Positions 17,633 through 27,302 of a stretch of DNA of 64,000 nucleotides are shown here, piece by piece. The notes beneath the pieces are model-generated. The model was not told the origin of the DNA. It was given only the letters and a program-made list of their open reading frames with translations, and made no database searches. The DNA lies in assembly GCF_947501905.1 (NCBI RefSeq), contig NZ_CANMXL010000002.1:558001-622000 (forward strand). The letters are read 5' to 3'. Within the stretch, counting starts at the first letter, position 1, and the number at the start of each line of letters is the position of its first letter. Both the position numbers and the translations under genes were made by a program. This DNA is from an uncultured Winogradskyella sp. GTDB lineage: Bacteria; Bacteroidota; Bacteroidia; Flavobacteriales; Flavobacteriaceae.

Positions 17633-19369
17633 ATGAAAAAACTTCTATTTCTTCTACTTATAATAGTTTCTTGTAAAGAGAATTCTAATACATCTGACTT
17701 TGATTTTACTACAGTCTTTGAAAAAAGTGAAGGTCTTGAAACTGCAACATACCAACAAACAATCACTTATTATACTGAATTAGCCAATACGTATTCTGAA
17801 ATTTCGATTGAAGCTATTGGACAAACTGACTCTGGCAAACCACTACATATAGTTACACTTAATCCAAGTGCTTCAGGAAGTAATTTTGAAACACTTAGAA
17901 AAGACAACAGAATTATTCTAATAAACAATGGTATCCATCCTGGAGAATCTGATGGTATTGATGCCACGATGATGCTCTTTAGAGATTTGGTCAATGGCAA
18001 GATAGATGCTCCAAATAATACTGTTTTAGTTACTATTCCTATTTATAATGTTGGCGGAAGTCTTAATAGAAATACTGGAACTAGAACTAATCAAAATGGT
18101 CCAAAAGCTTATGGGTTTAGAGGTAATGCTAGAAACTATGATCTAAATCGTGACTTTATAAAAACTGATACTAAAAACGCAAAGACGTTTGCTACAATTT
18201 TTCATTTGGTGCAACCAGATGTTTTTATAGATAATCATGTAAGTAATGGTGCAGATTACCAATATACACTCACACACTTATTTACCCAACATAATAAACT
18301 AGGTGGCGTTTTAGGCGATTTTTTACATACTGAAATGATGCCACAACTTGAAGAAAAACTAGAAGCCAAAGATTGGGATATAACACCTTATGTTAACGTT
18401 TTTAATCGTAAGCCAGAATCTGGTTTTTCACAATTTAAAGACTCACCAAGATATTCAACTGGTTATACGACTTTATTCAACACATTAGGTATGATGGTCG
18501 AAACCCACATGCTTAAACCATACAAACAACGCGTAGAAGGCACCTACGAGCTTATGAAAAGCATGATTGAAATTACTGAAACAAAAGGCGATAAAATTTC
18601 TGAATTACGTAATGCTCAAGGCAAGACTTGGTCTATTGGAGACCCATATCCAATCGCTTGGCAAATTGATACGTCTAAGTTCTCGACCCTACAATTTAAA
18701 GGCTATGAAGGCCATAGAATTGAAAGTGAGTTAACTGGTGTAAAACGTCTAAAATATGATGTCTCAAAACCATTTACTAAAGATGTAAAATATCAAAATT
18801 ATTTTAAGCCTACCAAGGAAGTGAATATCCCAAAAGCCTATATCATTCCTCAAGGGATGCATCCAATTATTGAGCGACTGAAACTCAATAATATTGAGAT
18901 GACTCAGCTTACAAAAGATACTACAATAACAGTTCAATCTTATAAAATCAGGGATTACAAAACACGTCAATCGCCTTATGAAGGTCATTATTTACATTAC
19001 AACACTACTATTAGTTCTACTCAAGAAGCGTTAAACTTTACTGTAGGAGACTATTTGGTAGAGACGAATCAAAAAGGTATGCGTTATGTATTAGAAACCC
19101 TAGAACCAGAAGCGCCAGATTCGTTTTTTAATTGGAATTTTTTCGATACTATCTTACAACAAAAAGAAGGCTTTTCGCCTTATGTTTGGGAAGATAAAGC
19201 TCAAAAAATGCTTGAGAACGACAGTGTATTAAAAATACAATTTGAACATAGAAAAAAAGATATCACAGAATTTACTAATAACTGGTTTGCTCAATTAGAC
19301 TGGCTCCACAAGCAGTCTGAACATTACGAAAAAGCACATATGCAATACCCTATTTATAGAATAAACTAA
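17633..19369 (+). CDS. M14-family zinc carboxypeptidase-like lipoprotein
   Basis: A 578-residue exported lipoprotein (LLIIVSC lipobox, Cys14). The zinc site of M14 peptidases is present: HxxE in NNGIHPGESDG (His102, Glu105) and His202 in FIDNHVSNGADYQ. The substrate-carboxylate NR pair appears in RNYDLNRDF, and a Glu that could be the general base is in MMVETHMLKPY. The second half (about 330-578) is an extra domain of unknown role. It is likely periplasmic or outer-membrane anchored and trims peptides or peptidoglycan; which of these is not visible. Confidence 0.87.
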   Translation: MKKLLFLLLIIVSCKENSNTSDFDFTTVFEKSEGLETATYQQTITYYTELANTYSEISIEAIGQTDSGKPLHIVTLNPSASGSNFETLRKDNRIILINNGIHPGESDGIDATMMLFRDLVNGKIDAPNNTVLVTIPIYNVGGSLNRNTGTRTNQNGPKAYGFRGNARNYDLNRDFIKTDTKNAKTFATIFHLVQPDVFIDNHVSNGADYQYTLTHLFTQHNKLGGVLGDFLHTEMMPQLEEKLEAKDWDITPYVNVFNRKPESGFSQFKDSPRYSTGYTTLFNTLGMMVETHMLKPYKQRVEGTYELMKSMIEITETKGDKISELRNAQGKTWSIGDPYPIAWQIDTSKFSTLQFKGYEGHRIESELTGVKRLKYDVSKPFTKDVKYQNYFKPTKEVNIPKAYIIPQGMHPIIERLKLNNIEMTQLTKDTTITVQSYKIRDYKTRQSPYEGHYLHYNTTISSTQEALNFTVGDYLVETNQKGMRYVLETLEPEAPDSFFNWNFFDTILQQKEGFSPYVWEDKAQKMLENDSVLKIQFEHRKKDITEFTNNWFAQLDWLHKQSEHYEKAHMQYPIYRIN

Positions 19370-19755
19370 AGTTTTCGGTATCTAGCACCACAAGGCTCTA
19401 TACAAGGCACAAAAAAGGTCAGTAAATCACCATTGATTTCAAAGGTATATTCATTATCTGGCAAACCACAAGCATCAGTTTGAAAAAACAACCTCTCAGA
19501 GGAGTATGTACCATTGCTTTGCGTGTTTGTATTTAATACTATATCACACATGATACCGTTAGAAGTCACAGTTCCATCAGTATTAAATGTCATCATTTTA
19601 CTACTAGTAACAGGTGTAAAAGTACCACTGCCATCACCAGGGTCAGCTAATACCTCAACAAGTTGCCAATCACCAATAAGTTCAACATTATCGTCATCAC
19701 TATCACATGAAACCAATACTAAAAGTAAAACTAGAAATATGCTTAATTTTTTCAT
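19366..19755 (-). CDS. Small lipocalin-like lipoprotein
   Basis: A 129-residue lipoprotein; the ATG at 19755 is preferred over the TTG two codons earlier. The signal peptide ends VLVSC followed by DSDDD, an acidic run compatible with surface exposure in Flavobacteriaceae. The mature part LIGDWQLVEVLADPG, then MMTFNTDGTVTSNG and YTFEINGDLLTFF, is the lipocalin-like Bacteroidota pattern (GxWxL..., FxxDGxV). Four cysteines in the C-terminal half could form disulfides. It overlaps the M14 gene end by 4 bases, convergently. Function unknown. Confidence 0.8.
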   Translation of the reverse strand: MKKLSIFLVLLLVLVSCDSDDDNVELIGDWQLVEVLADPGDGSGTFTPVTSSKMMTFNTDGTVTSNGIMCDIVLNTNTQSNGTYSSERLFFQTDACGLPDNEYTFEINGDLLTFFVPCIEPCGARYRKL

Positions 19756-19814
19756 AACCAAAGTTTTGTTATAGATGTAAAAAAGCTAAAAACGTTGCGT
19801 CAAAAAACAAAAAA

Positions 19815-20399
19815 TTAGACCAAAAGCTTAATATTGGCATAGCTATTCGCCATGGCTTTTTTTATTTTTTTCTTACCTAACCACTTAACTTTTGTGATGC
19901 CCTCTTTTTCTTGTGGTATTAGTTCTCCTGAATAGTCAGTCTTCATCTCAAACCAATAGGTGATTTTTATTCTATAGCGACCACGGCGTTTAAATATATG
20001 ATATGTTGTTTGTAATGGCTTAGTAATTCTCAATCCATCAACACCAGTTTCTTCTTCAACTTCACGAATTGAAGTTTCTTCTATAGACTCCTTACCTTCT
20101 ACTTTCCCTTTTGGCAAATCCCATTTATCATTTCTATAAATAAATAAGACTTTACCATCATTATTATAGACTTTGCCACCGCCAGCAATAACGTTAGGTA
20201 ATTTCTTCAAAAACTGCTTTAGTAATTTTTCTTCCTTTTTACCAACAAGATAGACGGCTTGCAAATTTGTGCGATTTAGCATTCTTATCACTTTTGCTAA
20301 ATCTACTGACTTAAGTAAAAAAACTTTGAAGTCTGTTTCCTTATCAACCTTAGTGGTCAAGTAAATGGGTTTGTCACCTACATAAATAGTATGCATCAA
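19815..20399 (-). CDS. NUDIX-family hydrolase
   Basis: A 194-residue protein with a complete Nudix box GX5EX7REUXEEXGU: GKVEGKE, then SIEETSI, then REVEEETGVDG (about residues 98-120). The family cleaves nucleoside diphosphates linked to other moieties. An ~80-residue N-terminal extension (IYVGDKPIYL...) precedes the Nudix domain; its role is unknown. It is divergent from pyrE, sharing the 116-base gap. Confidence 0.88.
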   Translation of the reverse strand: MMHTIYVGDKPIYLTTKVDKETDFKVFLLKSVDLAKVIRMLNRTNLQAVYLVGKKEEKLLKQFLKKLPNVIAGGGKVYNNDGKVLFIYRNDKWDLPKGKVEGKESIEETSIREVEEETGVDGLRITKPLQTTYHIFKRRGRYRIKITYWFEMKTDYSGELIPQEKEGITKVKWLGKKKIKKAMANSYANIKLLV

Positions 20400-20503
20400 T
20401 CAGATAACTTATATTTTGTTCTCGTAAATGTATTCTTTTTTACAATACAGAATTTGAATTAAAAATTATTTTAATTTAAAATTTTCATCGTATCAAAATT
20501 CAT

Positions 20504-20511
20504 TAATTTTG
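20504..20511 (+). promoter_or_regulatory. -7 element abutting the pyrE start
   Basis: TAATTTTG matches TAnnTTTG and ends only four bases before the pyrE ATG, so transcription would start at or next to the start codon (near-leaderless mRNA). Confidence 0.6.
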
Positions 20512-20515
20512 CGAC

Positions 20516-21160
20516 ATGATTTTTAACAAAGACATCGCCAAAAAAACTGCAGAAGTATTACTACAAATTAATGCTATAAAATTGCAGCCTAATGACCCTT
20601 TTACATGGGCTTCTGGATGGAAATCTCCGATTTATTGCGACAATCGTATTGTGCTTTCTTTTCCACCGATTAGAAATTATATAAGAGAAACTATGGCTCG
20701 ACAAATCGAAGCGCTTTATGGTAAGCCAGACGTTATTGCTGGTGTGGCTACTGGAGCTATTGGCATTGGTGCCTTGGTTGCAGAATACCTAAACCTACCT
20801 TTTGTATACGTAAGACCTGAAGCAAAAAAACACGGGAGACAAAACCAAGTCGAAGGTTATATCGAAAAAGGGCAAACCGTAGTCGTTGTAGAAGATTTAA
20901 TAAGTACAGGAAAAAGCAGTCTTAATGCAGTAAAAGCTTTAAATGCTGCTGAGGTTAAAGTTAAAGGCATGGTTGCTATTTTTTCTTATGGTTTTGATAT
21001 TGCAGATCAAAATTTCTCTGAAGCTAACATAGAGTTACATACTCTTGGCAACTATGAAAACCTACTCGAACAAGCTCTAGAAACAAAATACATAACTAAA
21101 GAACAACAAGACATTTTAGCACTCTGGAATGCAAATCCAAGCGATTGGAACGCTAATTGA
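20516..21160 (+). CDS. pyrE: Orotate phosphoribosyltransferase
   Basis: Converts orotate and PRPP to OMP in pyrimidine biosynthesis. It has 214 residues, the usual length, with WASGWKSPIYCDNR near the N-terminus and the PRPP-binding loop VVVVEDLISTGKSS (about 121-134). The substrate Lys/Arg-rich RPEAKKHGRQNQVEG precedes it. A -7 element abuts the start, implying a near-leaderless transcript. An SRPBCC gene follows 94 bases downstream. Confidence 0.96.
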   Translation: MIFNKDIAKKTAEVLLQINAIKLQPNDPFTWASGWKSPIYCDNRIVLSFPPIRNYIRETMARQIEALYGKPDVIAGVATGAIGIGALVAEYLNLPFVYVRPEAKKHGRQNQVEGYIEKGQTVVVVEDLISTGKSSLNAVKALNAAEVKVKGMVAIFSYGFDIADQNFSEANIELHTLGNYENLLEQALETKYITKEQQDILALWNANPSDWNAN

Positions 21161-21254
21161 TATATGCTGTTGAGTCGTAAGTTGTAAAGACGTTCGATTA
21201 GAATTTTTTAAATCAACTTTTCGTCTACGCAAATAATAATTTAATATTAAAAAA

Positions 21255-21650
21255 ATGAACTTAGAATCTCCAAAAGTAACCTTAGATAAATCTACAGAAG
21301 ACACTTTTAATTTTTTATCTGATGTAAAGAATTTTGAAAAACTAATGCCAGAAAACATTAGCAAATTTGAAGTTTTAGACGCTGATAAATTTTTGTTTGC
21401 CTTAAAAGGCATGCCAGAAATTGTATTAAAAAAGAAAGAAGCTACGCCAAATAGCAAAATTGTACTTGGTGCCGCAGGCGGAAAATTAGATTTTTCTTTA
21501 ACAGCAGATATCACTGAAGTAGACGCTACAAAAAGTGACGTAAAACTGACTTTTTCTGGCGAATTTAACGCTATGATGGCAATGATGATTAAAGGCCCTA
21601 TAAGCAAGTTTATTGAAACTTTATCTACAAATATGTCATCTGCTTTTTAG
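21255..21650 (+). CDS. SRPBCC-superfamily (START-like) protein
   Basis: A 131-residue single-domain protein with the SRPBCC pattern: MNLESPKVTLDKSTEDTF then FLSDVKNFEKLMPENI (helix and first strands), central strands, and a long C-terminal helix GPISKFIETLSTNM. The fold binds hydrophobic ligands in a cavity. In flavobacteria it commonly sits beside pyrE and birA, as here, but its function is not known to me. It converges on birA, sharing 4 bases at the ends. Confidence 0.8.
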   Translation: MNLESPKVTLDKSTEDTFNFLSDVKNFEKLMPENISKFEVLDADKFLFALKGMPEIVLKKKEATPNSKIVLGAAGGKLDFSLTADITEVDATKSDVKLTFSGEFNAMMAMMIKGPISKFIETLSTNMSSAF

Positions 21651-22378
21651 TAAAGTAATTGCACTTCTTTAAGGTCGTAGGCTTCGCGTATATTATCTTC
21701 TAGAAGTAATTTTAATTTACCATCATCTGTTACACCTTCAATAAAACCAGAAAAAGTCTGGTCATCAGGAGTTTTAAAAGTTGATGGTTTTTTTATGCGG
21801 AATAATAAGGCTTCGTATTCTTTTTTCAAGGTATCCAGATTACATGCTTCTAAAAGCTTAAGTTGGTTTTCAATATGTTTTAGCAAAAGATGAAAAATTT
21901 CGTCTTTACTATATACTATTCCAGTTAGTAAATGCAAGGATGATGCATTGGGTAGATTATCAAAAAATTTCTGATTTACATTTAAGCCAATCCCAATTAT
22001 AGAGCCAACAAGTTTGTTGTTTTTTATGACATTTTCAATCAGTATTCCTGCTATTTTCTTATTCTCTGACAAAATGTCGTTAGGCCATTTAATCTTTATT
22101 TTTGGAGCTCGCAATTCATTTAATGCTTTAGTTATACCCAAAGCAACCGCCATACTTATATAAAACTGCTCCGATACTTTTAAAAACGAAACGTCTTTAA
22201 AGACACTAAACGTAAGGTTTTTTGATGCTTCACCTTGCCACGTAGTACCCATTTGACCTCGTCCATTGGTCTGCTCATCAGCGACAACAACTGTAAAATC
22301 CTTAGGCATCTTTTTAAGACTTAACGTCTTTAGATACGTGTTGGTAGAGTCGATGGCATCAAGTTTGATTATATACAT
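21647..22378 (-). CDS. birA: Biotin-[acetyl-CoA carboxylase] ligase
   Basis: Attaches biotin to the biotin carboxyl carrier protein via biotinyl-AMP. A 243-residue monofunctional form without the N-terminal DNA-binding domain of E. coli BirA. Seen: DSTNTYLK near the N-terminus, the adenylate-binding GRGQMGTTWQGEASKNL (about 39-55), IKWPNDIL and KIAGILIE. A small C-terminal SH3-like domain follows (FSGFIEGVTDDGKLKLLLED). Divergent from rsfS. Confidence 0.95.
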   Translation of the reverse strand: MYIIKLDAIDSTNTYLKTLSLKKMPKDFTVVVADEQTNGRGQMGTTWQGEASKNLTFSVFKDVSFLKVSEQFYISMAVALGITKALNELRAPKIKIKWPNDILSENKKIAGILIENVIKNNKLVGSIIGIGLNVNQKFFDNLPNASSLHLLTGIVYSKDEIFHLLLKHIENQLKLLEACNLDTLKKEYEALLFRIKKPSTFKTPDDQTFSGFIEGVTDDGKLKLLLEDNIREAYDLKEVQLLY

Positions 22379-22444
22379 TATAACTAGCAGGTTATTTTAT
22401 AGATTTCTTATGACAATTTGGGTTAACAAGAACTAAAAAAATAA

Positions 22445-22452
22445 TAACTTTG
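22445..22452 (+). promoter_or_regulatory. -7 promoter element of rsfS-ftsH
   Basis: TAACTTTG matches TAnnTTTG, 20 bases before the rsfS ATG. A TTTG at 22417-22420 lies 24 bases further upstream, slightly longer than the usual spacing. Confidence 0.5.
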
Positions 22453-22472
22453 TATAAATTTAAAACATTTTA

Positions 22473-22844
22473 ATGACGGAAAGAAATAGCAATGCCGACC
22501 AACTCATTACTACGATAATAAGCGGAATCGAAGAGGTTAAAGGAAAAGAGATTATACTTTTAGATTTAAGAGAAATAGAAAATACAGTTTGCGATTACTT
22601 TATCATTTGCGAAGGTACTTCAAACACCCAAGTCAACGCCATTGTAAATTCCATACAAAAACAAGTTAGTAAAAACACTAAAGACAAGCCTTGGCACGTT
22701 GAAGGTTCTGAAAATGCTGAGTGGGTTTTAATGGACTACGTTAATGTTGTTGTACATGTTTTCCAAAAGCACATCAGAGAATATTATGATATTGAAAGCT
22801 TATGGGGCGATGCAGTAACCACGCAAATAGAAACTAGTATTTAA
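22473..22844 (+). CDS. rsfS: Ribosome silencing factor RsfS
   Basis: A 123-residue DUF143/RsfS protein that binds uL14 and blocks subunit joining when translation must be reduced. Signatures are DYFIICEGTSNTQVNAI, the KPWHVEGSENAEWVLMDY block and EYYDIESLWGDA. It begins 94 bases from divergent birA and is 16 bases upstream of ftsH, so the two are probably an operon. Confidence 0.95.
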   Translation: MTERNSNADQLITTIISGIEEVKGKEIILLDLREIENTVCDYFIICEGTSNTQVNAIVNSIQKQVSKNTKDKPWHVEGSENAEWVLMDYVNVVVHVFQKHIREYYDIESLWGDAVTTQIETSI

Positions 22845-22860
22845 AAAAGAAAAGCTAAGA

Positions 22861-24801
22861 ATGGCAAAAGAAAATAAAAATTTAAACAAAAAACCTAAAG
22901 TAAGCCCGTATTGGATTTACGGAATTATTATTGCAGTTTTTCTAGGTTTACAATTGTTTGGCGGCAGCGCTTTTCAGAATTCTAAAGAGATAAAAACGTC
23001 TGAGTTTATCAAATATCTAGAAGATGGTGATGTCAAAGAGGTTGTAATTATAAGTAATACAAAGACGGCAAGAGTTTTTCTTACTGAGGACGCCTTAAAA
23101 AAGACCGTACACGAAAAAGCACGTTCTAAAGGCTTTATGCCAACAGGTAACGTTCCTAACTATACTTTAAAATTCGGAGATCTTGGAAATTTTGAAGACC
23201 GCATTGACGATATCATCACTAAAAATAATCTTCCTACATCAAGAAACGCAGACATAGAAAGTAATGCCTTTGGCGATTTTCTAATCTCGTTATTACCGTT
23301 TATTCTAATTATTGGTGTTTGGATTTTTATCATGAGACGTATGTCTGCTGGTGGCGGTGGCGGAGCTGGTGGTCAGATATTTAATATCGGAAAATCTAAA
23401 GCCAAGCTTTTTGACGAAAAAACAGATACCAAAACCTCATTTAAAGATGTGGCTGGTCTTGAAGGTGCAAAAGAAGAAGTGCAAGAAATTGTAGACTTTT
23501 TAAAATTCCCTGAAAAATATACCTCTCTTGGTGGTAAAATACCTAAAGGCGCCTTACTTGTAGGACCTCCAGGAACCGGTAAAACCTTATTAGCAAAAGC
23601 TGTTGCAGGTGAAGCAAAAGTGCCTTTCTTCTCATTATCAGGTTCTGATTTTGTGGAGATGTTTGTGGGTGTTGGTGCGTCACGAGTAAGAGATTTGTTT
23701 AAACAAGCCAAAGAAAAATCACCTTCAATTATTTTTATTGATGAGATTGATGCTATTGGACGTGCAAGAGGAAAAAACAACTTCTCTGGTTCTAATGACG
23801 AGCGTGAAAATACGCTGAATCAATTACTAACTGAAATGGATGGTTTTGGTACAAATACAAATGTTATTGTATTGGCTGCAACCAATCGTGCGGATGTTTT
23901 AGATAGCGCATTAATGCGTGCTGGACGTTTTGATAGACAGATTTATGTAGACTTACCAGACGTTCGTGAGCGTAAAGAAATTTTTGAAGTCCATCTTCGT
24001 CCTTTGAAAAAAGAAGAAACCTTAGATATCGATTTCTTGGCTAAGCAAACACCTGGTTTCTCTGGTGCAGATATTGCCAATGTGTGTAACGAATCTGCAC
24101 TTATTGCAGCTCGTAAAGGTAAAAAAGCAGTAAACAAACAAGATTTTTTAGATGCTGTTGACCGTATCGTTGGTGGTCTCGAGAAGAAAAACAAAATCAT
24201 AACACCAGAGGAGAAGAAAGCGATTGCCATTCATGAAGCTGGTCATGCAACGGTAAGTTGGATGCTAGAGCATGCAGCACCATTAGTAAAAGTCACTATT
24301 GTACCTAGAGGACAATCTTTGGGTGCGGCTTGGTATTTACCAGAAGAACGACTTATTGTAAGACCAGAACAGATGTTGGACGAGATGTGTGCTACAATGG
24401 GCGGTCGTGCTGCAGAAAAAGTAATTTTCGATAAAATATCTACTGGTGCTTTAAGCGACTTAGAAAAAGTGACAAAGCAAGCTAGAGGCATGGTTACCGT
24501 TTATGGTTTGAGTGACAAAATTGGTAATCTAACGTATTATGATTCTTCGGGTCAACAAAACAATGGTTTTACAAAACCATATAGTGAAGAAACTGCGGTA
24601 TTGATTGACAAAGAAATCTCTTCAATCATTGAAGAACAGTACCAACGTGCTATTAAAATCTTAGAAGACAATAAGGATAAATTAACTGAGCTTGCGGATG
24701 TACTTTTAGAAAAAGAAGTCATCTTTAAAGACAATCTCGAAAAGATTTTTGGAAAACGCCCTTTTGAGAAAGCAGAAGTAATCTCTGAAGAAGAGGAGTA
24801 A
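22861..24801 (+). CDS. ftsH: ATP-dependent zinc metalloprotease FtsH
   Basis: Membrane-anchored AAA+ protease for quality control of membrane and short-lived regulatory proteins. 646 residues: transmembrane segments about 17-34 and 139-158 flanking a periplasmic domain, Walker A GPPGTGKT (235-242), Walker B IIFIDE (290-295), second region of homology [20 protein letters not shown], and the M41 zinc motif HEAGH (458-462). The C-terminus is acidic (SEEEE). Followed by a strong palindromic terminator at 24821. Confidence 0.97.
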   Translation: MAKENKNLNKKPKVSPYWIYGIIIAVFLGLQLFGGSAFQNSKEIKTSEFIKYLEDGDVKEVVIISNTKTARVFLTEDALKKTVHEKARSKGFMPTGNVPNYTLKFGDLGNFEDRIDDIITKNNLPTSRNADIESNAFGDFLISLLPFILIIGVWIFIMRRMSAGGGGGAGGQIFNIGKSKAKLFDEKTDTKTSFKDVAGLEGAKEEVQEIVDFLKFPEKYTSLGGKIPKGALLVGPPGTGKTLLAKAVAGEAKVPFFSLSGSDFVEMFVGVGASRVRDLFKQAKEKSPSIIFIDEIDAIGRARGKNNFSGSNDERENTLNQLLTEMDGFGTNTNVIVLAATNRADVLDSALMRAGRFDRQIYVDLPDVRERKEIFEVHLRPLKKEETLDIDFLAKQTPGFSGADIANVCNESALIAARKGKKAVNKQDFLDAVDRIVGGLEKKNKIITPEEKKAIAIHEAGHATVSWMLEHAAPLVKVTIVPRGQSLGAAWYLPEERLIVRPEQMLDEMCATMGGRAAEKVIFDKISTGALSDLEKVTKQARGMVTVYGLSDKIGNLTYYDSSGQQNNGFTKPYSEETAVLIDKEISSIIEEQYQRAIKILEDNKDKLTELADVLLEKEVIFKDNLEKIFGKRPFEKAEVISEEEE

Positions 24802-24820
24802 AAAGGGTTCCACTTGACGA

Positions 24821-24857
24821 AAAAACTTAAATTAACCTAGAGTTAGTTTAAGTTTTT
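24821..24857. terminator. Terminator after ftsH
   Basis: Perfect 11-bp arms AAAAACTTAAA / TTTAAGTTTTT with further inner pairing (TAAC/GTTA) and a T run on the plus strand. Twenty bases past the ftsH stop. Confidence 0.8.
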
Positions 24858-24904
24858 TTATATTTGGGTAATTGACTAAAAAAGCGCCTTAATTGTATCT
24901 CTAA

Positions 24905-25513
24905 ATGAGTTTATTCAGAAAAATTTTTGGAGGAAAATCCCCTGGTTCCGAAGAAAAAGTTCCTAATGAAGAACGCAGCAAATACATGCCCGACATTAAA
25001 CTCCCTGTAGATGAGCGTTTTACAATAAATTTTAAGGCAAATGGCGGTAAATTCTTATACTGCGAGAATATTGAAGAAGTCTACAATAGCTTAGAAAACA
25101 TTATATCAGAAAACAATTGGGATGACAAAAAAGTATTTTTGTTAGACGACAGGCTACAAGACTTATTTAAAGGGTTTGAATTAGATGGTACTAAAAAGAC
25201 ATCTGAAAGCACTTATTTTTTCACGACCTGTGAGTATTTAATTTCTGATGATGGCTCATTGCTGATTTCATCAAATCAAATTGCAGAGAAAAAACTCAAA
25301 GAATTGCCTGCCAATTTTGTGGTTTATGCCACGACTAGTCAATTGGTCGAAAGCATAGGCGAAGGTCTTAAAGGCATTAAAAATAAAAACCAATCCAAAA
25401 TCCCAACAAATATTACCACGATAAAGCACTTTAAAACCACAGAAGACAAAAACTTCCTAAGCTATGGAAGCAGTGCTAAAAACCTATACCTACTGCTCTT
25501 AGAAGACTTATAA
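24905..25513 (+). CDS. LUD-domain (LutC/YkgG-like) protein
   Basis: A 202-residue protein resembling the LUD domain of lactate-utilisation protein C: an N-terminal segment FRKIFGG followed by a Rossmann-like region, with FFTTCEYLISDDGSLLISS and ANFVVYATTSQLVESIGEGL as the recognisable blocks. It ends one base before the cdsA ATG, so the two are translationally linked. No LutA or LutB gene is present nearby, so a lactate role is doubtful. Confidence 0.7.
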   Translation: MSLFRKIFGGKSPGSEEKVPNEERSKYMPDIKLPVDERFTINFKANGGKFLYCENIEEVYNSLENIISENNWDDKKVFLLDDRLQDLFKGFELDGTKKTSESTYFFTTCEYLISDDGSLLISSNQIAEKKLKELPANFVVYATTSQLVESIGEGLKGIKNKNQSKIPTNITTIKHFKTTEDKNFLSYGSSAKNLYLLLLEDL

Positions 25514-26338
25514 ATGAAGGAACTTTTAACGCGTGCCATTTCTGGACTTCTCTATGTCGCTTTACTTATTGGTTCCATGTATTGGGAAAACGCCTTACTA
25601 GCTGTACTTTATATTTTTGGCTTGGTCTCTCTAGCCGAGTTTAATAAGCTGATAAAGCTCAATGCCTTTTTAATTACCGCAGCAATCTTTACCTTTTTAT
25701 ACTTTGGTTTTTGGTATTGGTGTATGATACATACCTCATCCACAGGCACCAATGAAGCCATACAAATATTACTGGTTATTACCAGTTTTGTGAATCTGTT
25801 TTTAATCAAAGACTTGTTTACCGAAAAGAAAATGCCCTTGTTTGAGTCCAAACGCTATATCGCCACAACCTTCTATCTATCTAGTGGTTTTATTTTTATG
25901 CTACTCATTGCTAACTACTTAAATTCGTTTACACCATTTTTATTATTGGGTAGTTTTATTCTGGTTTGGGTAAATGATAGCTTTGCATATTTGGTCGGTA
26001 AAAATTTTGGACGCCAAAAATTATTTCCAAGTGTCTCTCCAAAGAAAACGGTTGAAGGCTTTTTGGGCGGCCTCTTTTTTGCATGTGTCTCTAGTTATTT
26101 TATTGCGACGTATACCGGAACATTAGGTTTTACTAGCTGGTTAATTTTAGCTATTATTGTGAGTGTGTTTGGCACCTTGGGCGATTTAATAGAATCAAAG
26201 TTTAAGCGACAAGCCGAAGTAAAAGATAGTGGTGTTATTATGCCTGGTCATGGCGGACTGCTAGACCGCTTAGATAGTATTATCTTTGCAGCACCATTTA
26301 TATATTTATTCTTAAGAATTTTAAGTTATGTTTCATAA
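25514..26338 (+). CDS. cdsA: Phosphatidate cytidylyltransferase
   Basis: Makes CDP-diacylglycerol from phosphatidate and CTP in the inner membrane. 274 residues with about eight hydrophobic segments and the C-terminal family signature SKFKRQAEVKDSGVIMPGHG followed by GLLDRLDS. It overlaps psd by 11 bases, so the two phospholipid steps are coupled; phosphatidylserine synthase is not in this operon. Confidence 0.94.
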   Translation: MKELLTRAISGLLYVALLIGSMYWENALLAVLYIFGLVSLAEFNKLIKLNAFLITAAIFTFLYFGFWYWCMIHTSSTGTNEAIQILLVITSFVNLFLIKDLFTEKKMPLFESKRYIATTFYLSSGFIFMLLIANYLNSFTPFLLLGSFILVWVNDSFAYLVGKNFGRQKLFPSVSPKKTVEGFLGGLFFACVSSYFIATYTGTLGFTSWLILAIIVSVFGTLGDLIESKFKRQAEVKDSGVIMPGHGGLLDRLDSIIFAAPFIYLFLRILSYVS

Positions 26339-26981
26339 AGAAGGTCATAAAATCATACTCATTACCCTATTTATAGTAGTTGCCGCCATATTTGCTATTG
26401 ATGCTTTTGTCTCTATAGAATGGTTACGCAAAGTCTTAATGCTATTGGTTTTGGTATTCTTTGTATTGATACTACAATTTTTTAGAAACCCAAAGCGTCA
26501 CACACACGCTAACGAGAAACAAGCACTTTCTCCTGTAGATGGCAAAGTGGTGGTGATTGAAGAAGTCTTTGAAAAAGAAGTCTTTAACGACAAGCGCATA
26601 CAAGTTTCTGTGTTTATGTCACCTTTAAATGTGCATGTGACACGTTATCCCATAGCTGGTAAAGTGAGTTTTAGCAAATACCATCCTGGAAAATATTTAG
26701 TGGCTTGGCATCCAAAAGCCAGTGAAGAAAATGAGCGTACTACGGTTGTTGTAGAAAATGAAGGCTTTGGAAAAGTCTTGTACAGACAGATAGCTGGTGC
26801 ATTGGCAAAACGTATTGTTAACTATGCTAAGGTCGATGATACCGCACAGCAAGGTGCCGATTCTGGGTTTATAAAATTTGGCTCAAGAGTCGATTTATTT
26901 TTACCTTTAGATGCAGATATTAAAGTTGCCCTCAACCAAAAAGTAAAAGGTGGCGAGTCTGTGATTGCAGAAATGAAATGA
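26328..26981 (+). CDS. psd: Phosphatidylserine decarboxylase
   Basis: Pyruvoyl-dependent enzyme making phosphatidylethanolamine. 217 residues, the short (type II/archaetidylserine-like) form. Two N-terminal membrane segments, ALSPVDGKVV, VFMSPLNVHVTRYPIAGKV, and the C-terminal self-cleavage region KFGSRVDLFLP, where Gly-Ser gives the beta chain and the pyruvoyl alpha chain. It overlaps cdsA upstream and the ACBP gene downstream (ATGA, 4 bases). Confidence 0.94.
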   Translation: MFHKEGHKIILITLFIVVAAIFAIDAFVSIEWLRKVLMLLVLVFFVLILQFFRNPKRHTHANEKQALSPVDGKVVVIEEVFEKEVFNDKRIQVSVFMSPLNVHVTRYPIAGKVSFSKYHPGKYLVAWHPKASEENERTTVVVENEGFGKVLYRQIAGALAKRIVNYAKVDDTAQQGADSGFIKFGSRVDLFLPLDADIKVALNQKVKGGESVIAEMK

Positions 26982-27244
26982 GCCAAAGCGAGTTAGATAT
27001 AGCATTTGAAGCCGCCGTAAAACGGGTTAACGACCATACGGACCCATTTCCTGCAGATTTTTTATTACGCCTCTACGCTTACTACAAAAAAGCCACTAAC
27101 GATTACGGCAGACCAAGTAGCCGAAAGCAAATTATTAATGCTTTTAAAACCAATGCATTGTTCCAAGTGCAGGACATCTCCGAAGAAGAAGCCAAGCAAC
27201 ATTATATAGATTTGGTAAATCACTACTTTTTGTACGGAAAGTAA
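26978..27244 (+). CDS. Acyl-CoA-binding protein
   Basis: An 88-residue four-helix acyl-CoA-binding protein (ACBP): LDIAFEAAVKRVND, LLRLYAYYKKATNDYG (the family's LYxxYKQAT motif with K for Q), and the C-terminal helix AKQHYIDLVNHYF. It would buffer or deliver long-chain acyl-CoA. Being fused by a 4-base overlap to psd, in a phospholipid operon, fits a role in membrane lipid supply. ACBP is mainly eukaryotic but known in some bacteria, including flavobacteria. Confidence 0.88.
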   Translation: MSQSELDIAFEAAVKRVNDHTDPFPADFLLRLYAYYKKATNDYGRPSSRKQIINAFKTNALFQVQDISEEEAKQHYIDLVNHYFLYGK

Positions 27245-27302
27245 ACCAAAAAGCCTCAAAATTCTCTTTTTTTAGTCATTTTGCCCTAAAAAAGTGCAAA
27301 AA

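Noticed and set aside
21116..21607. Long minus-strand reading frame opposite the pyrE end and the SRPBCC gene
   Set aside because: It is antisense to a well-formed SRPBCC gene, has low-complexity composition and no family resemblance.
24905..25513. Lactate utilisation operon
   Set aside because: Only the LutC-like LUD protein is present, coupled to cdsA; no LutA or LutB gene accompanies it.
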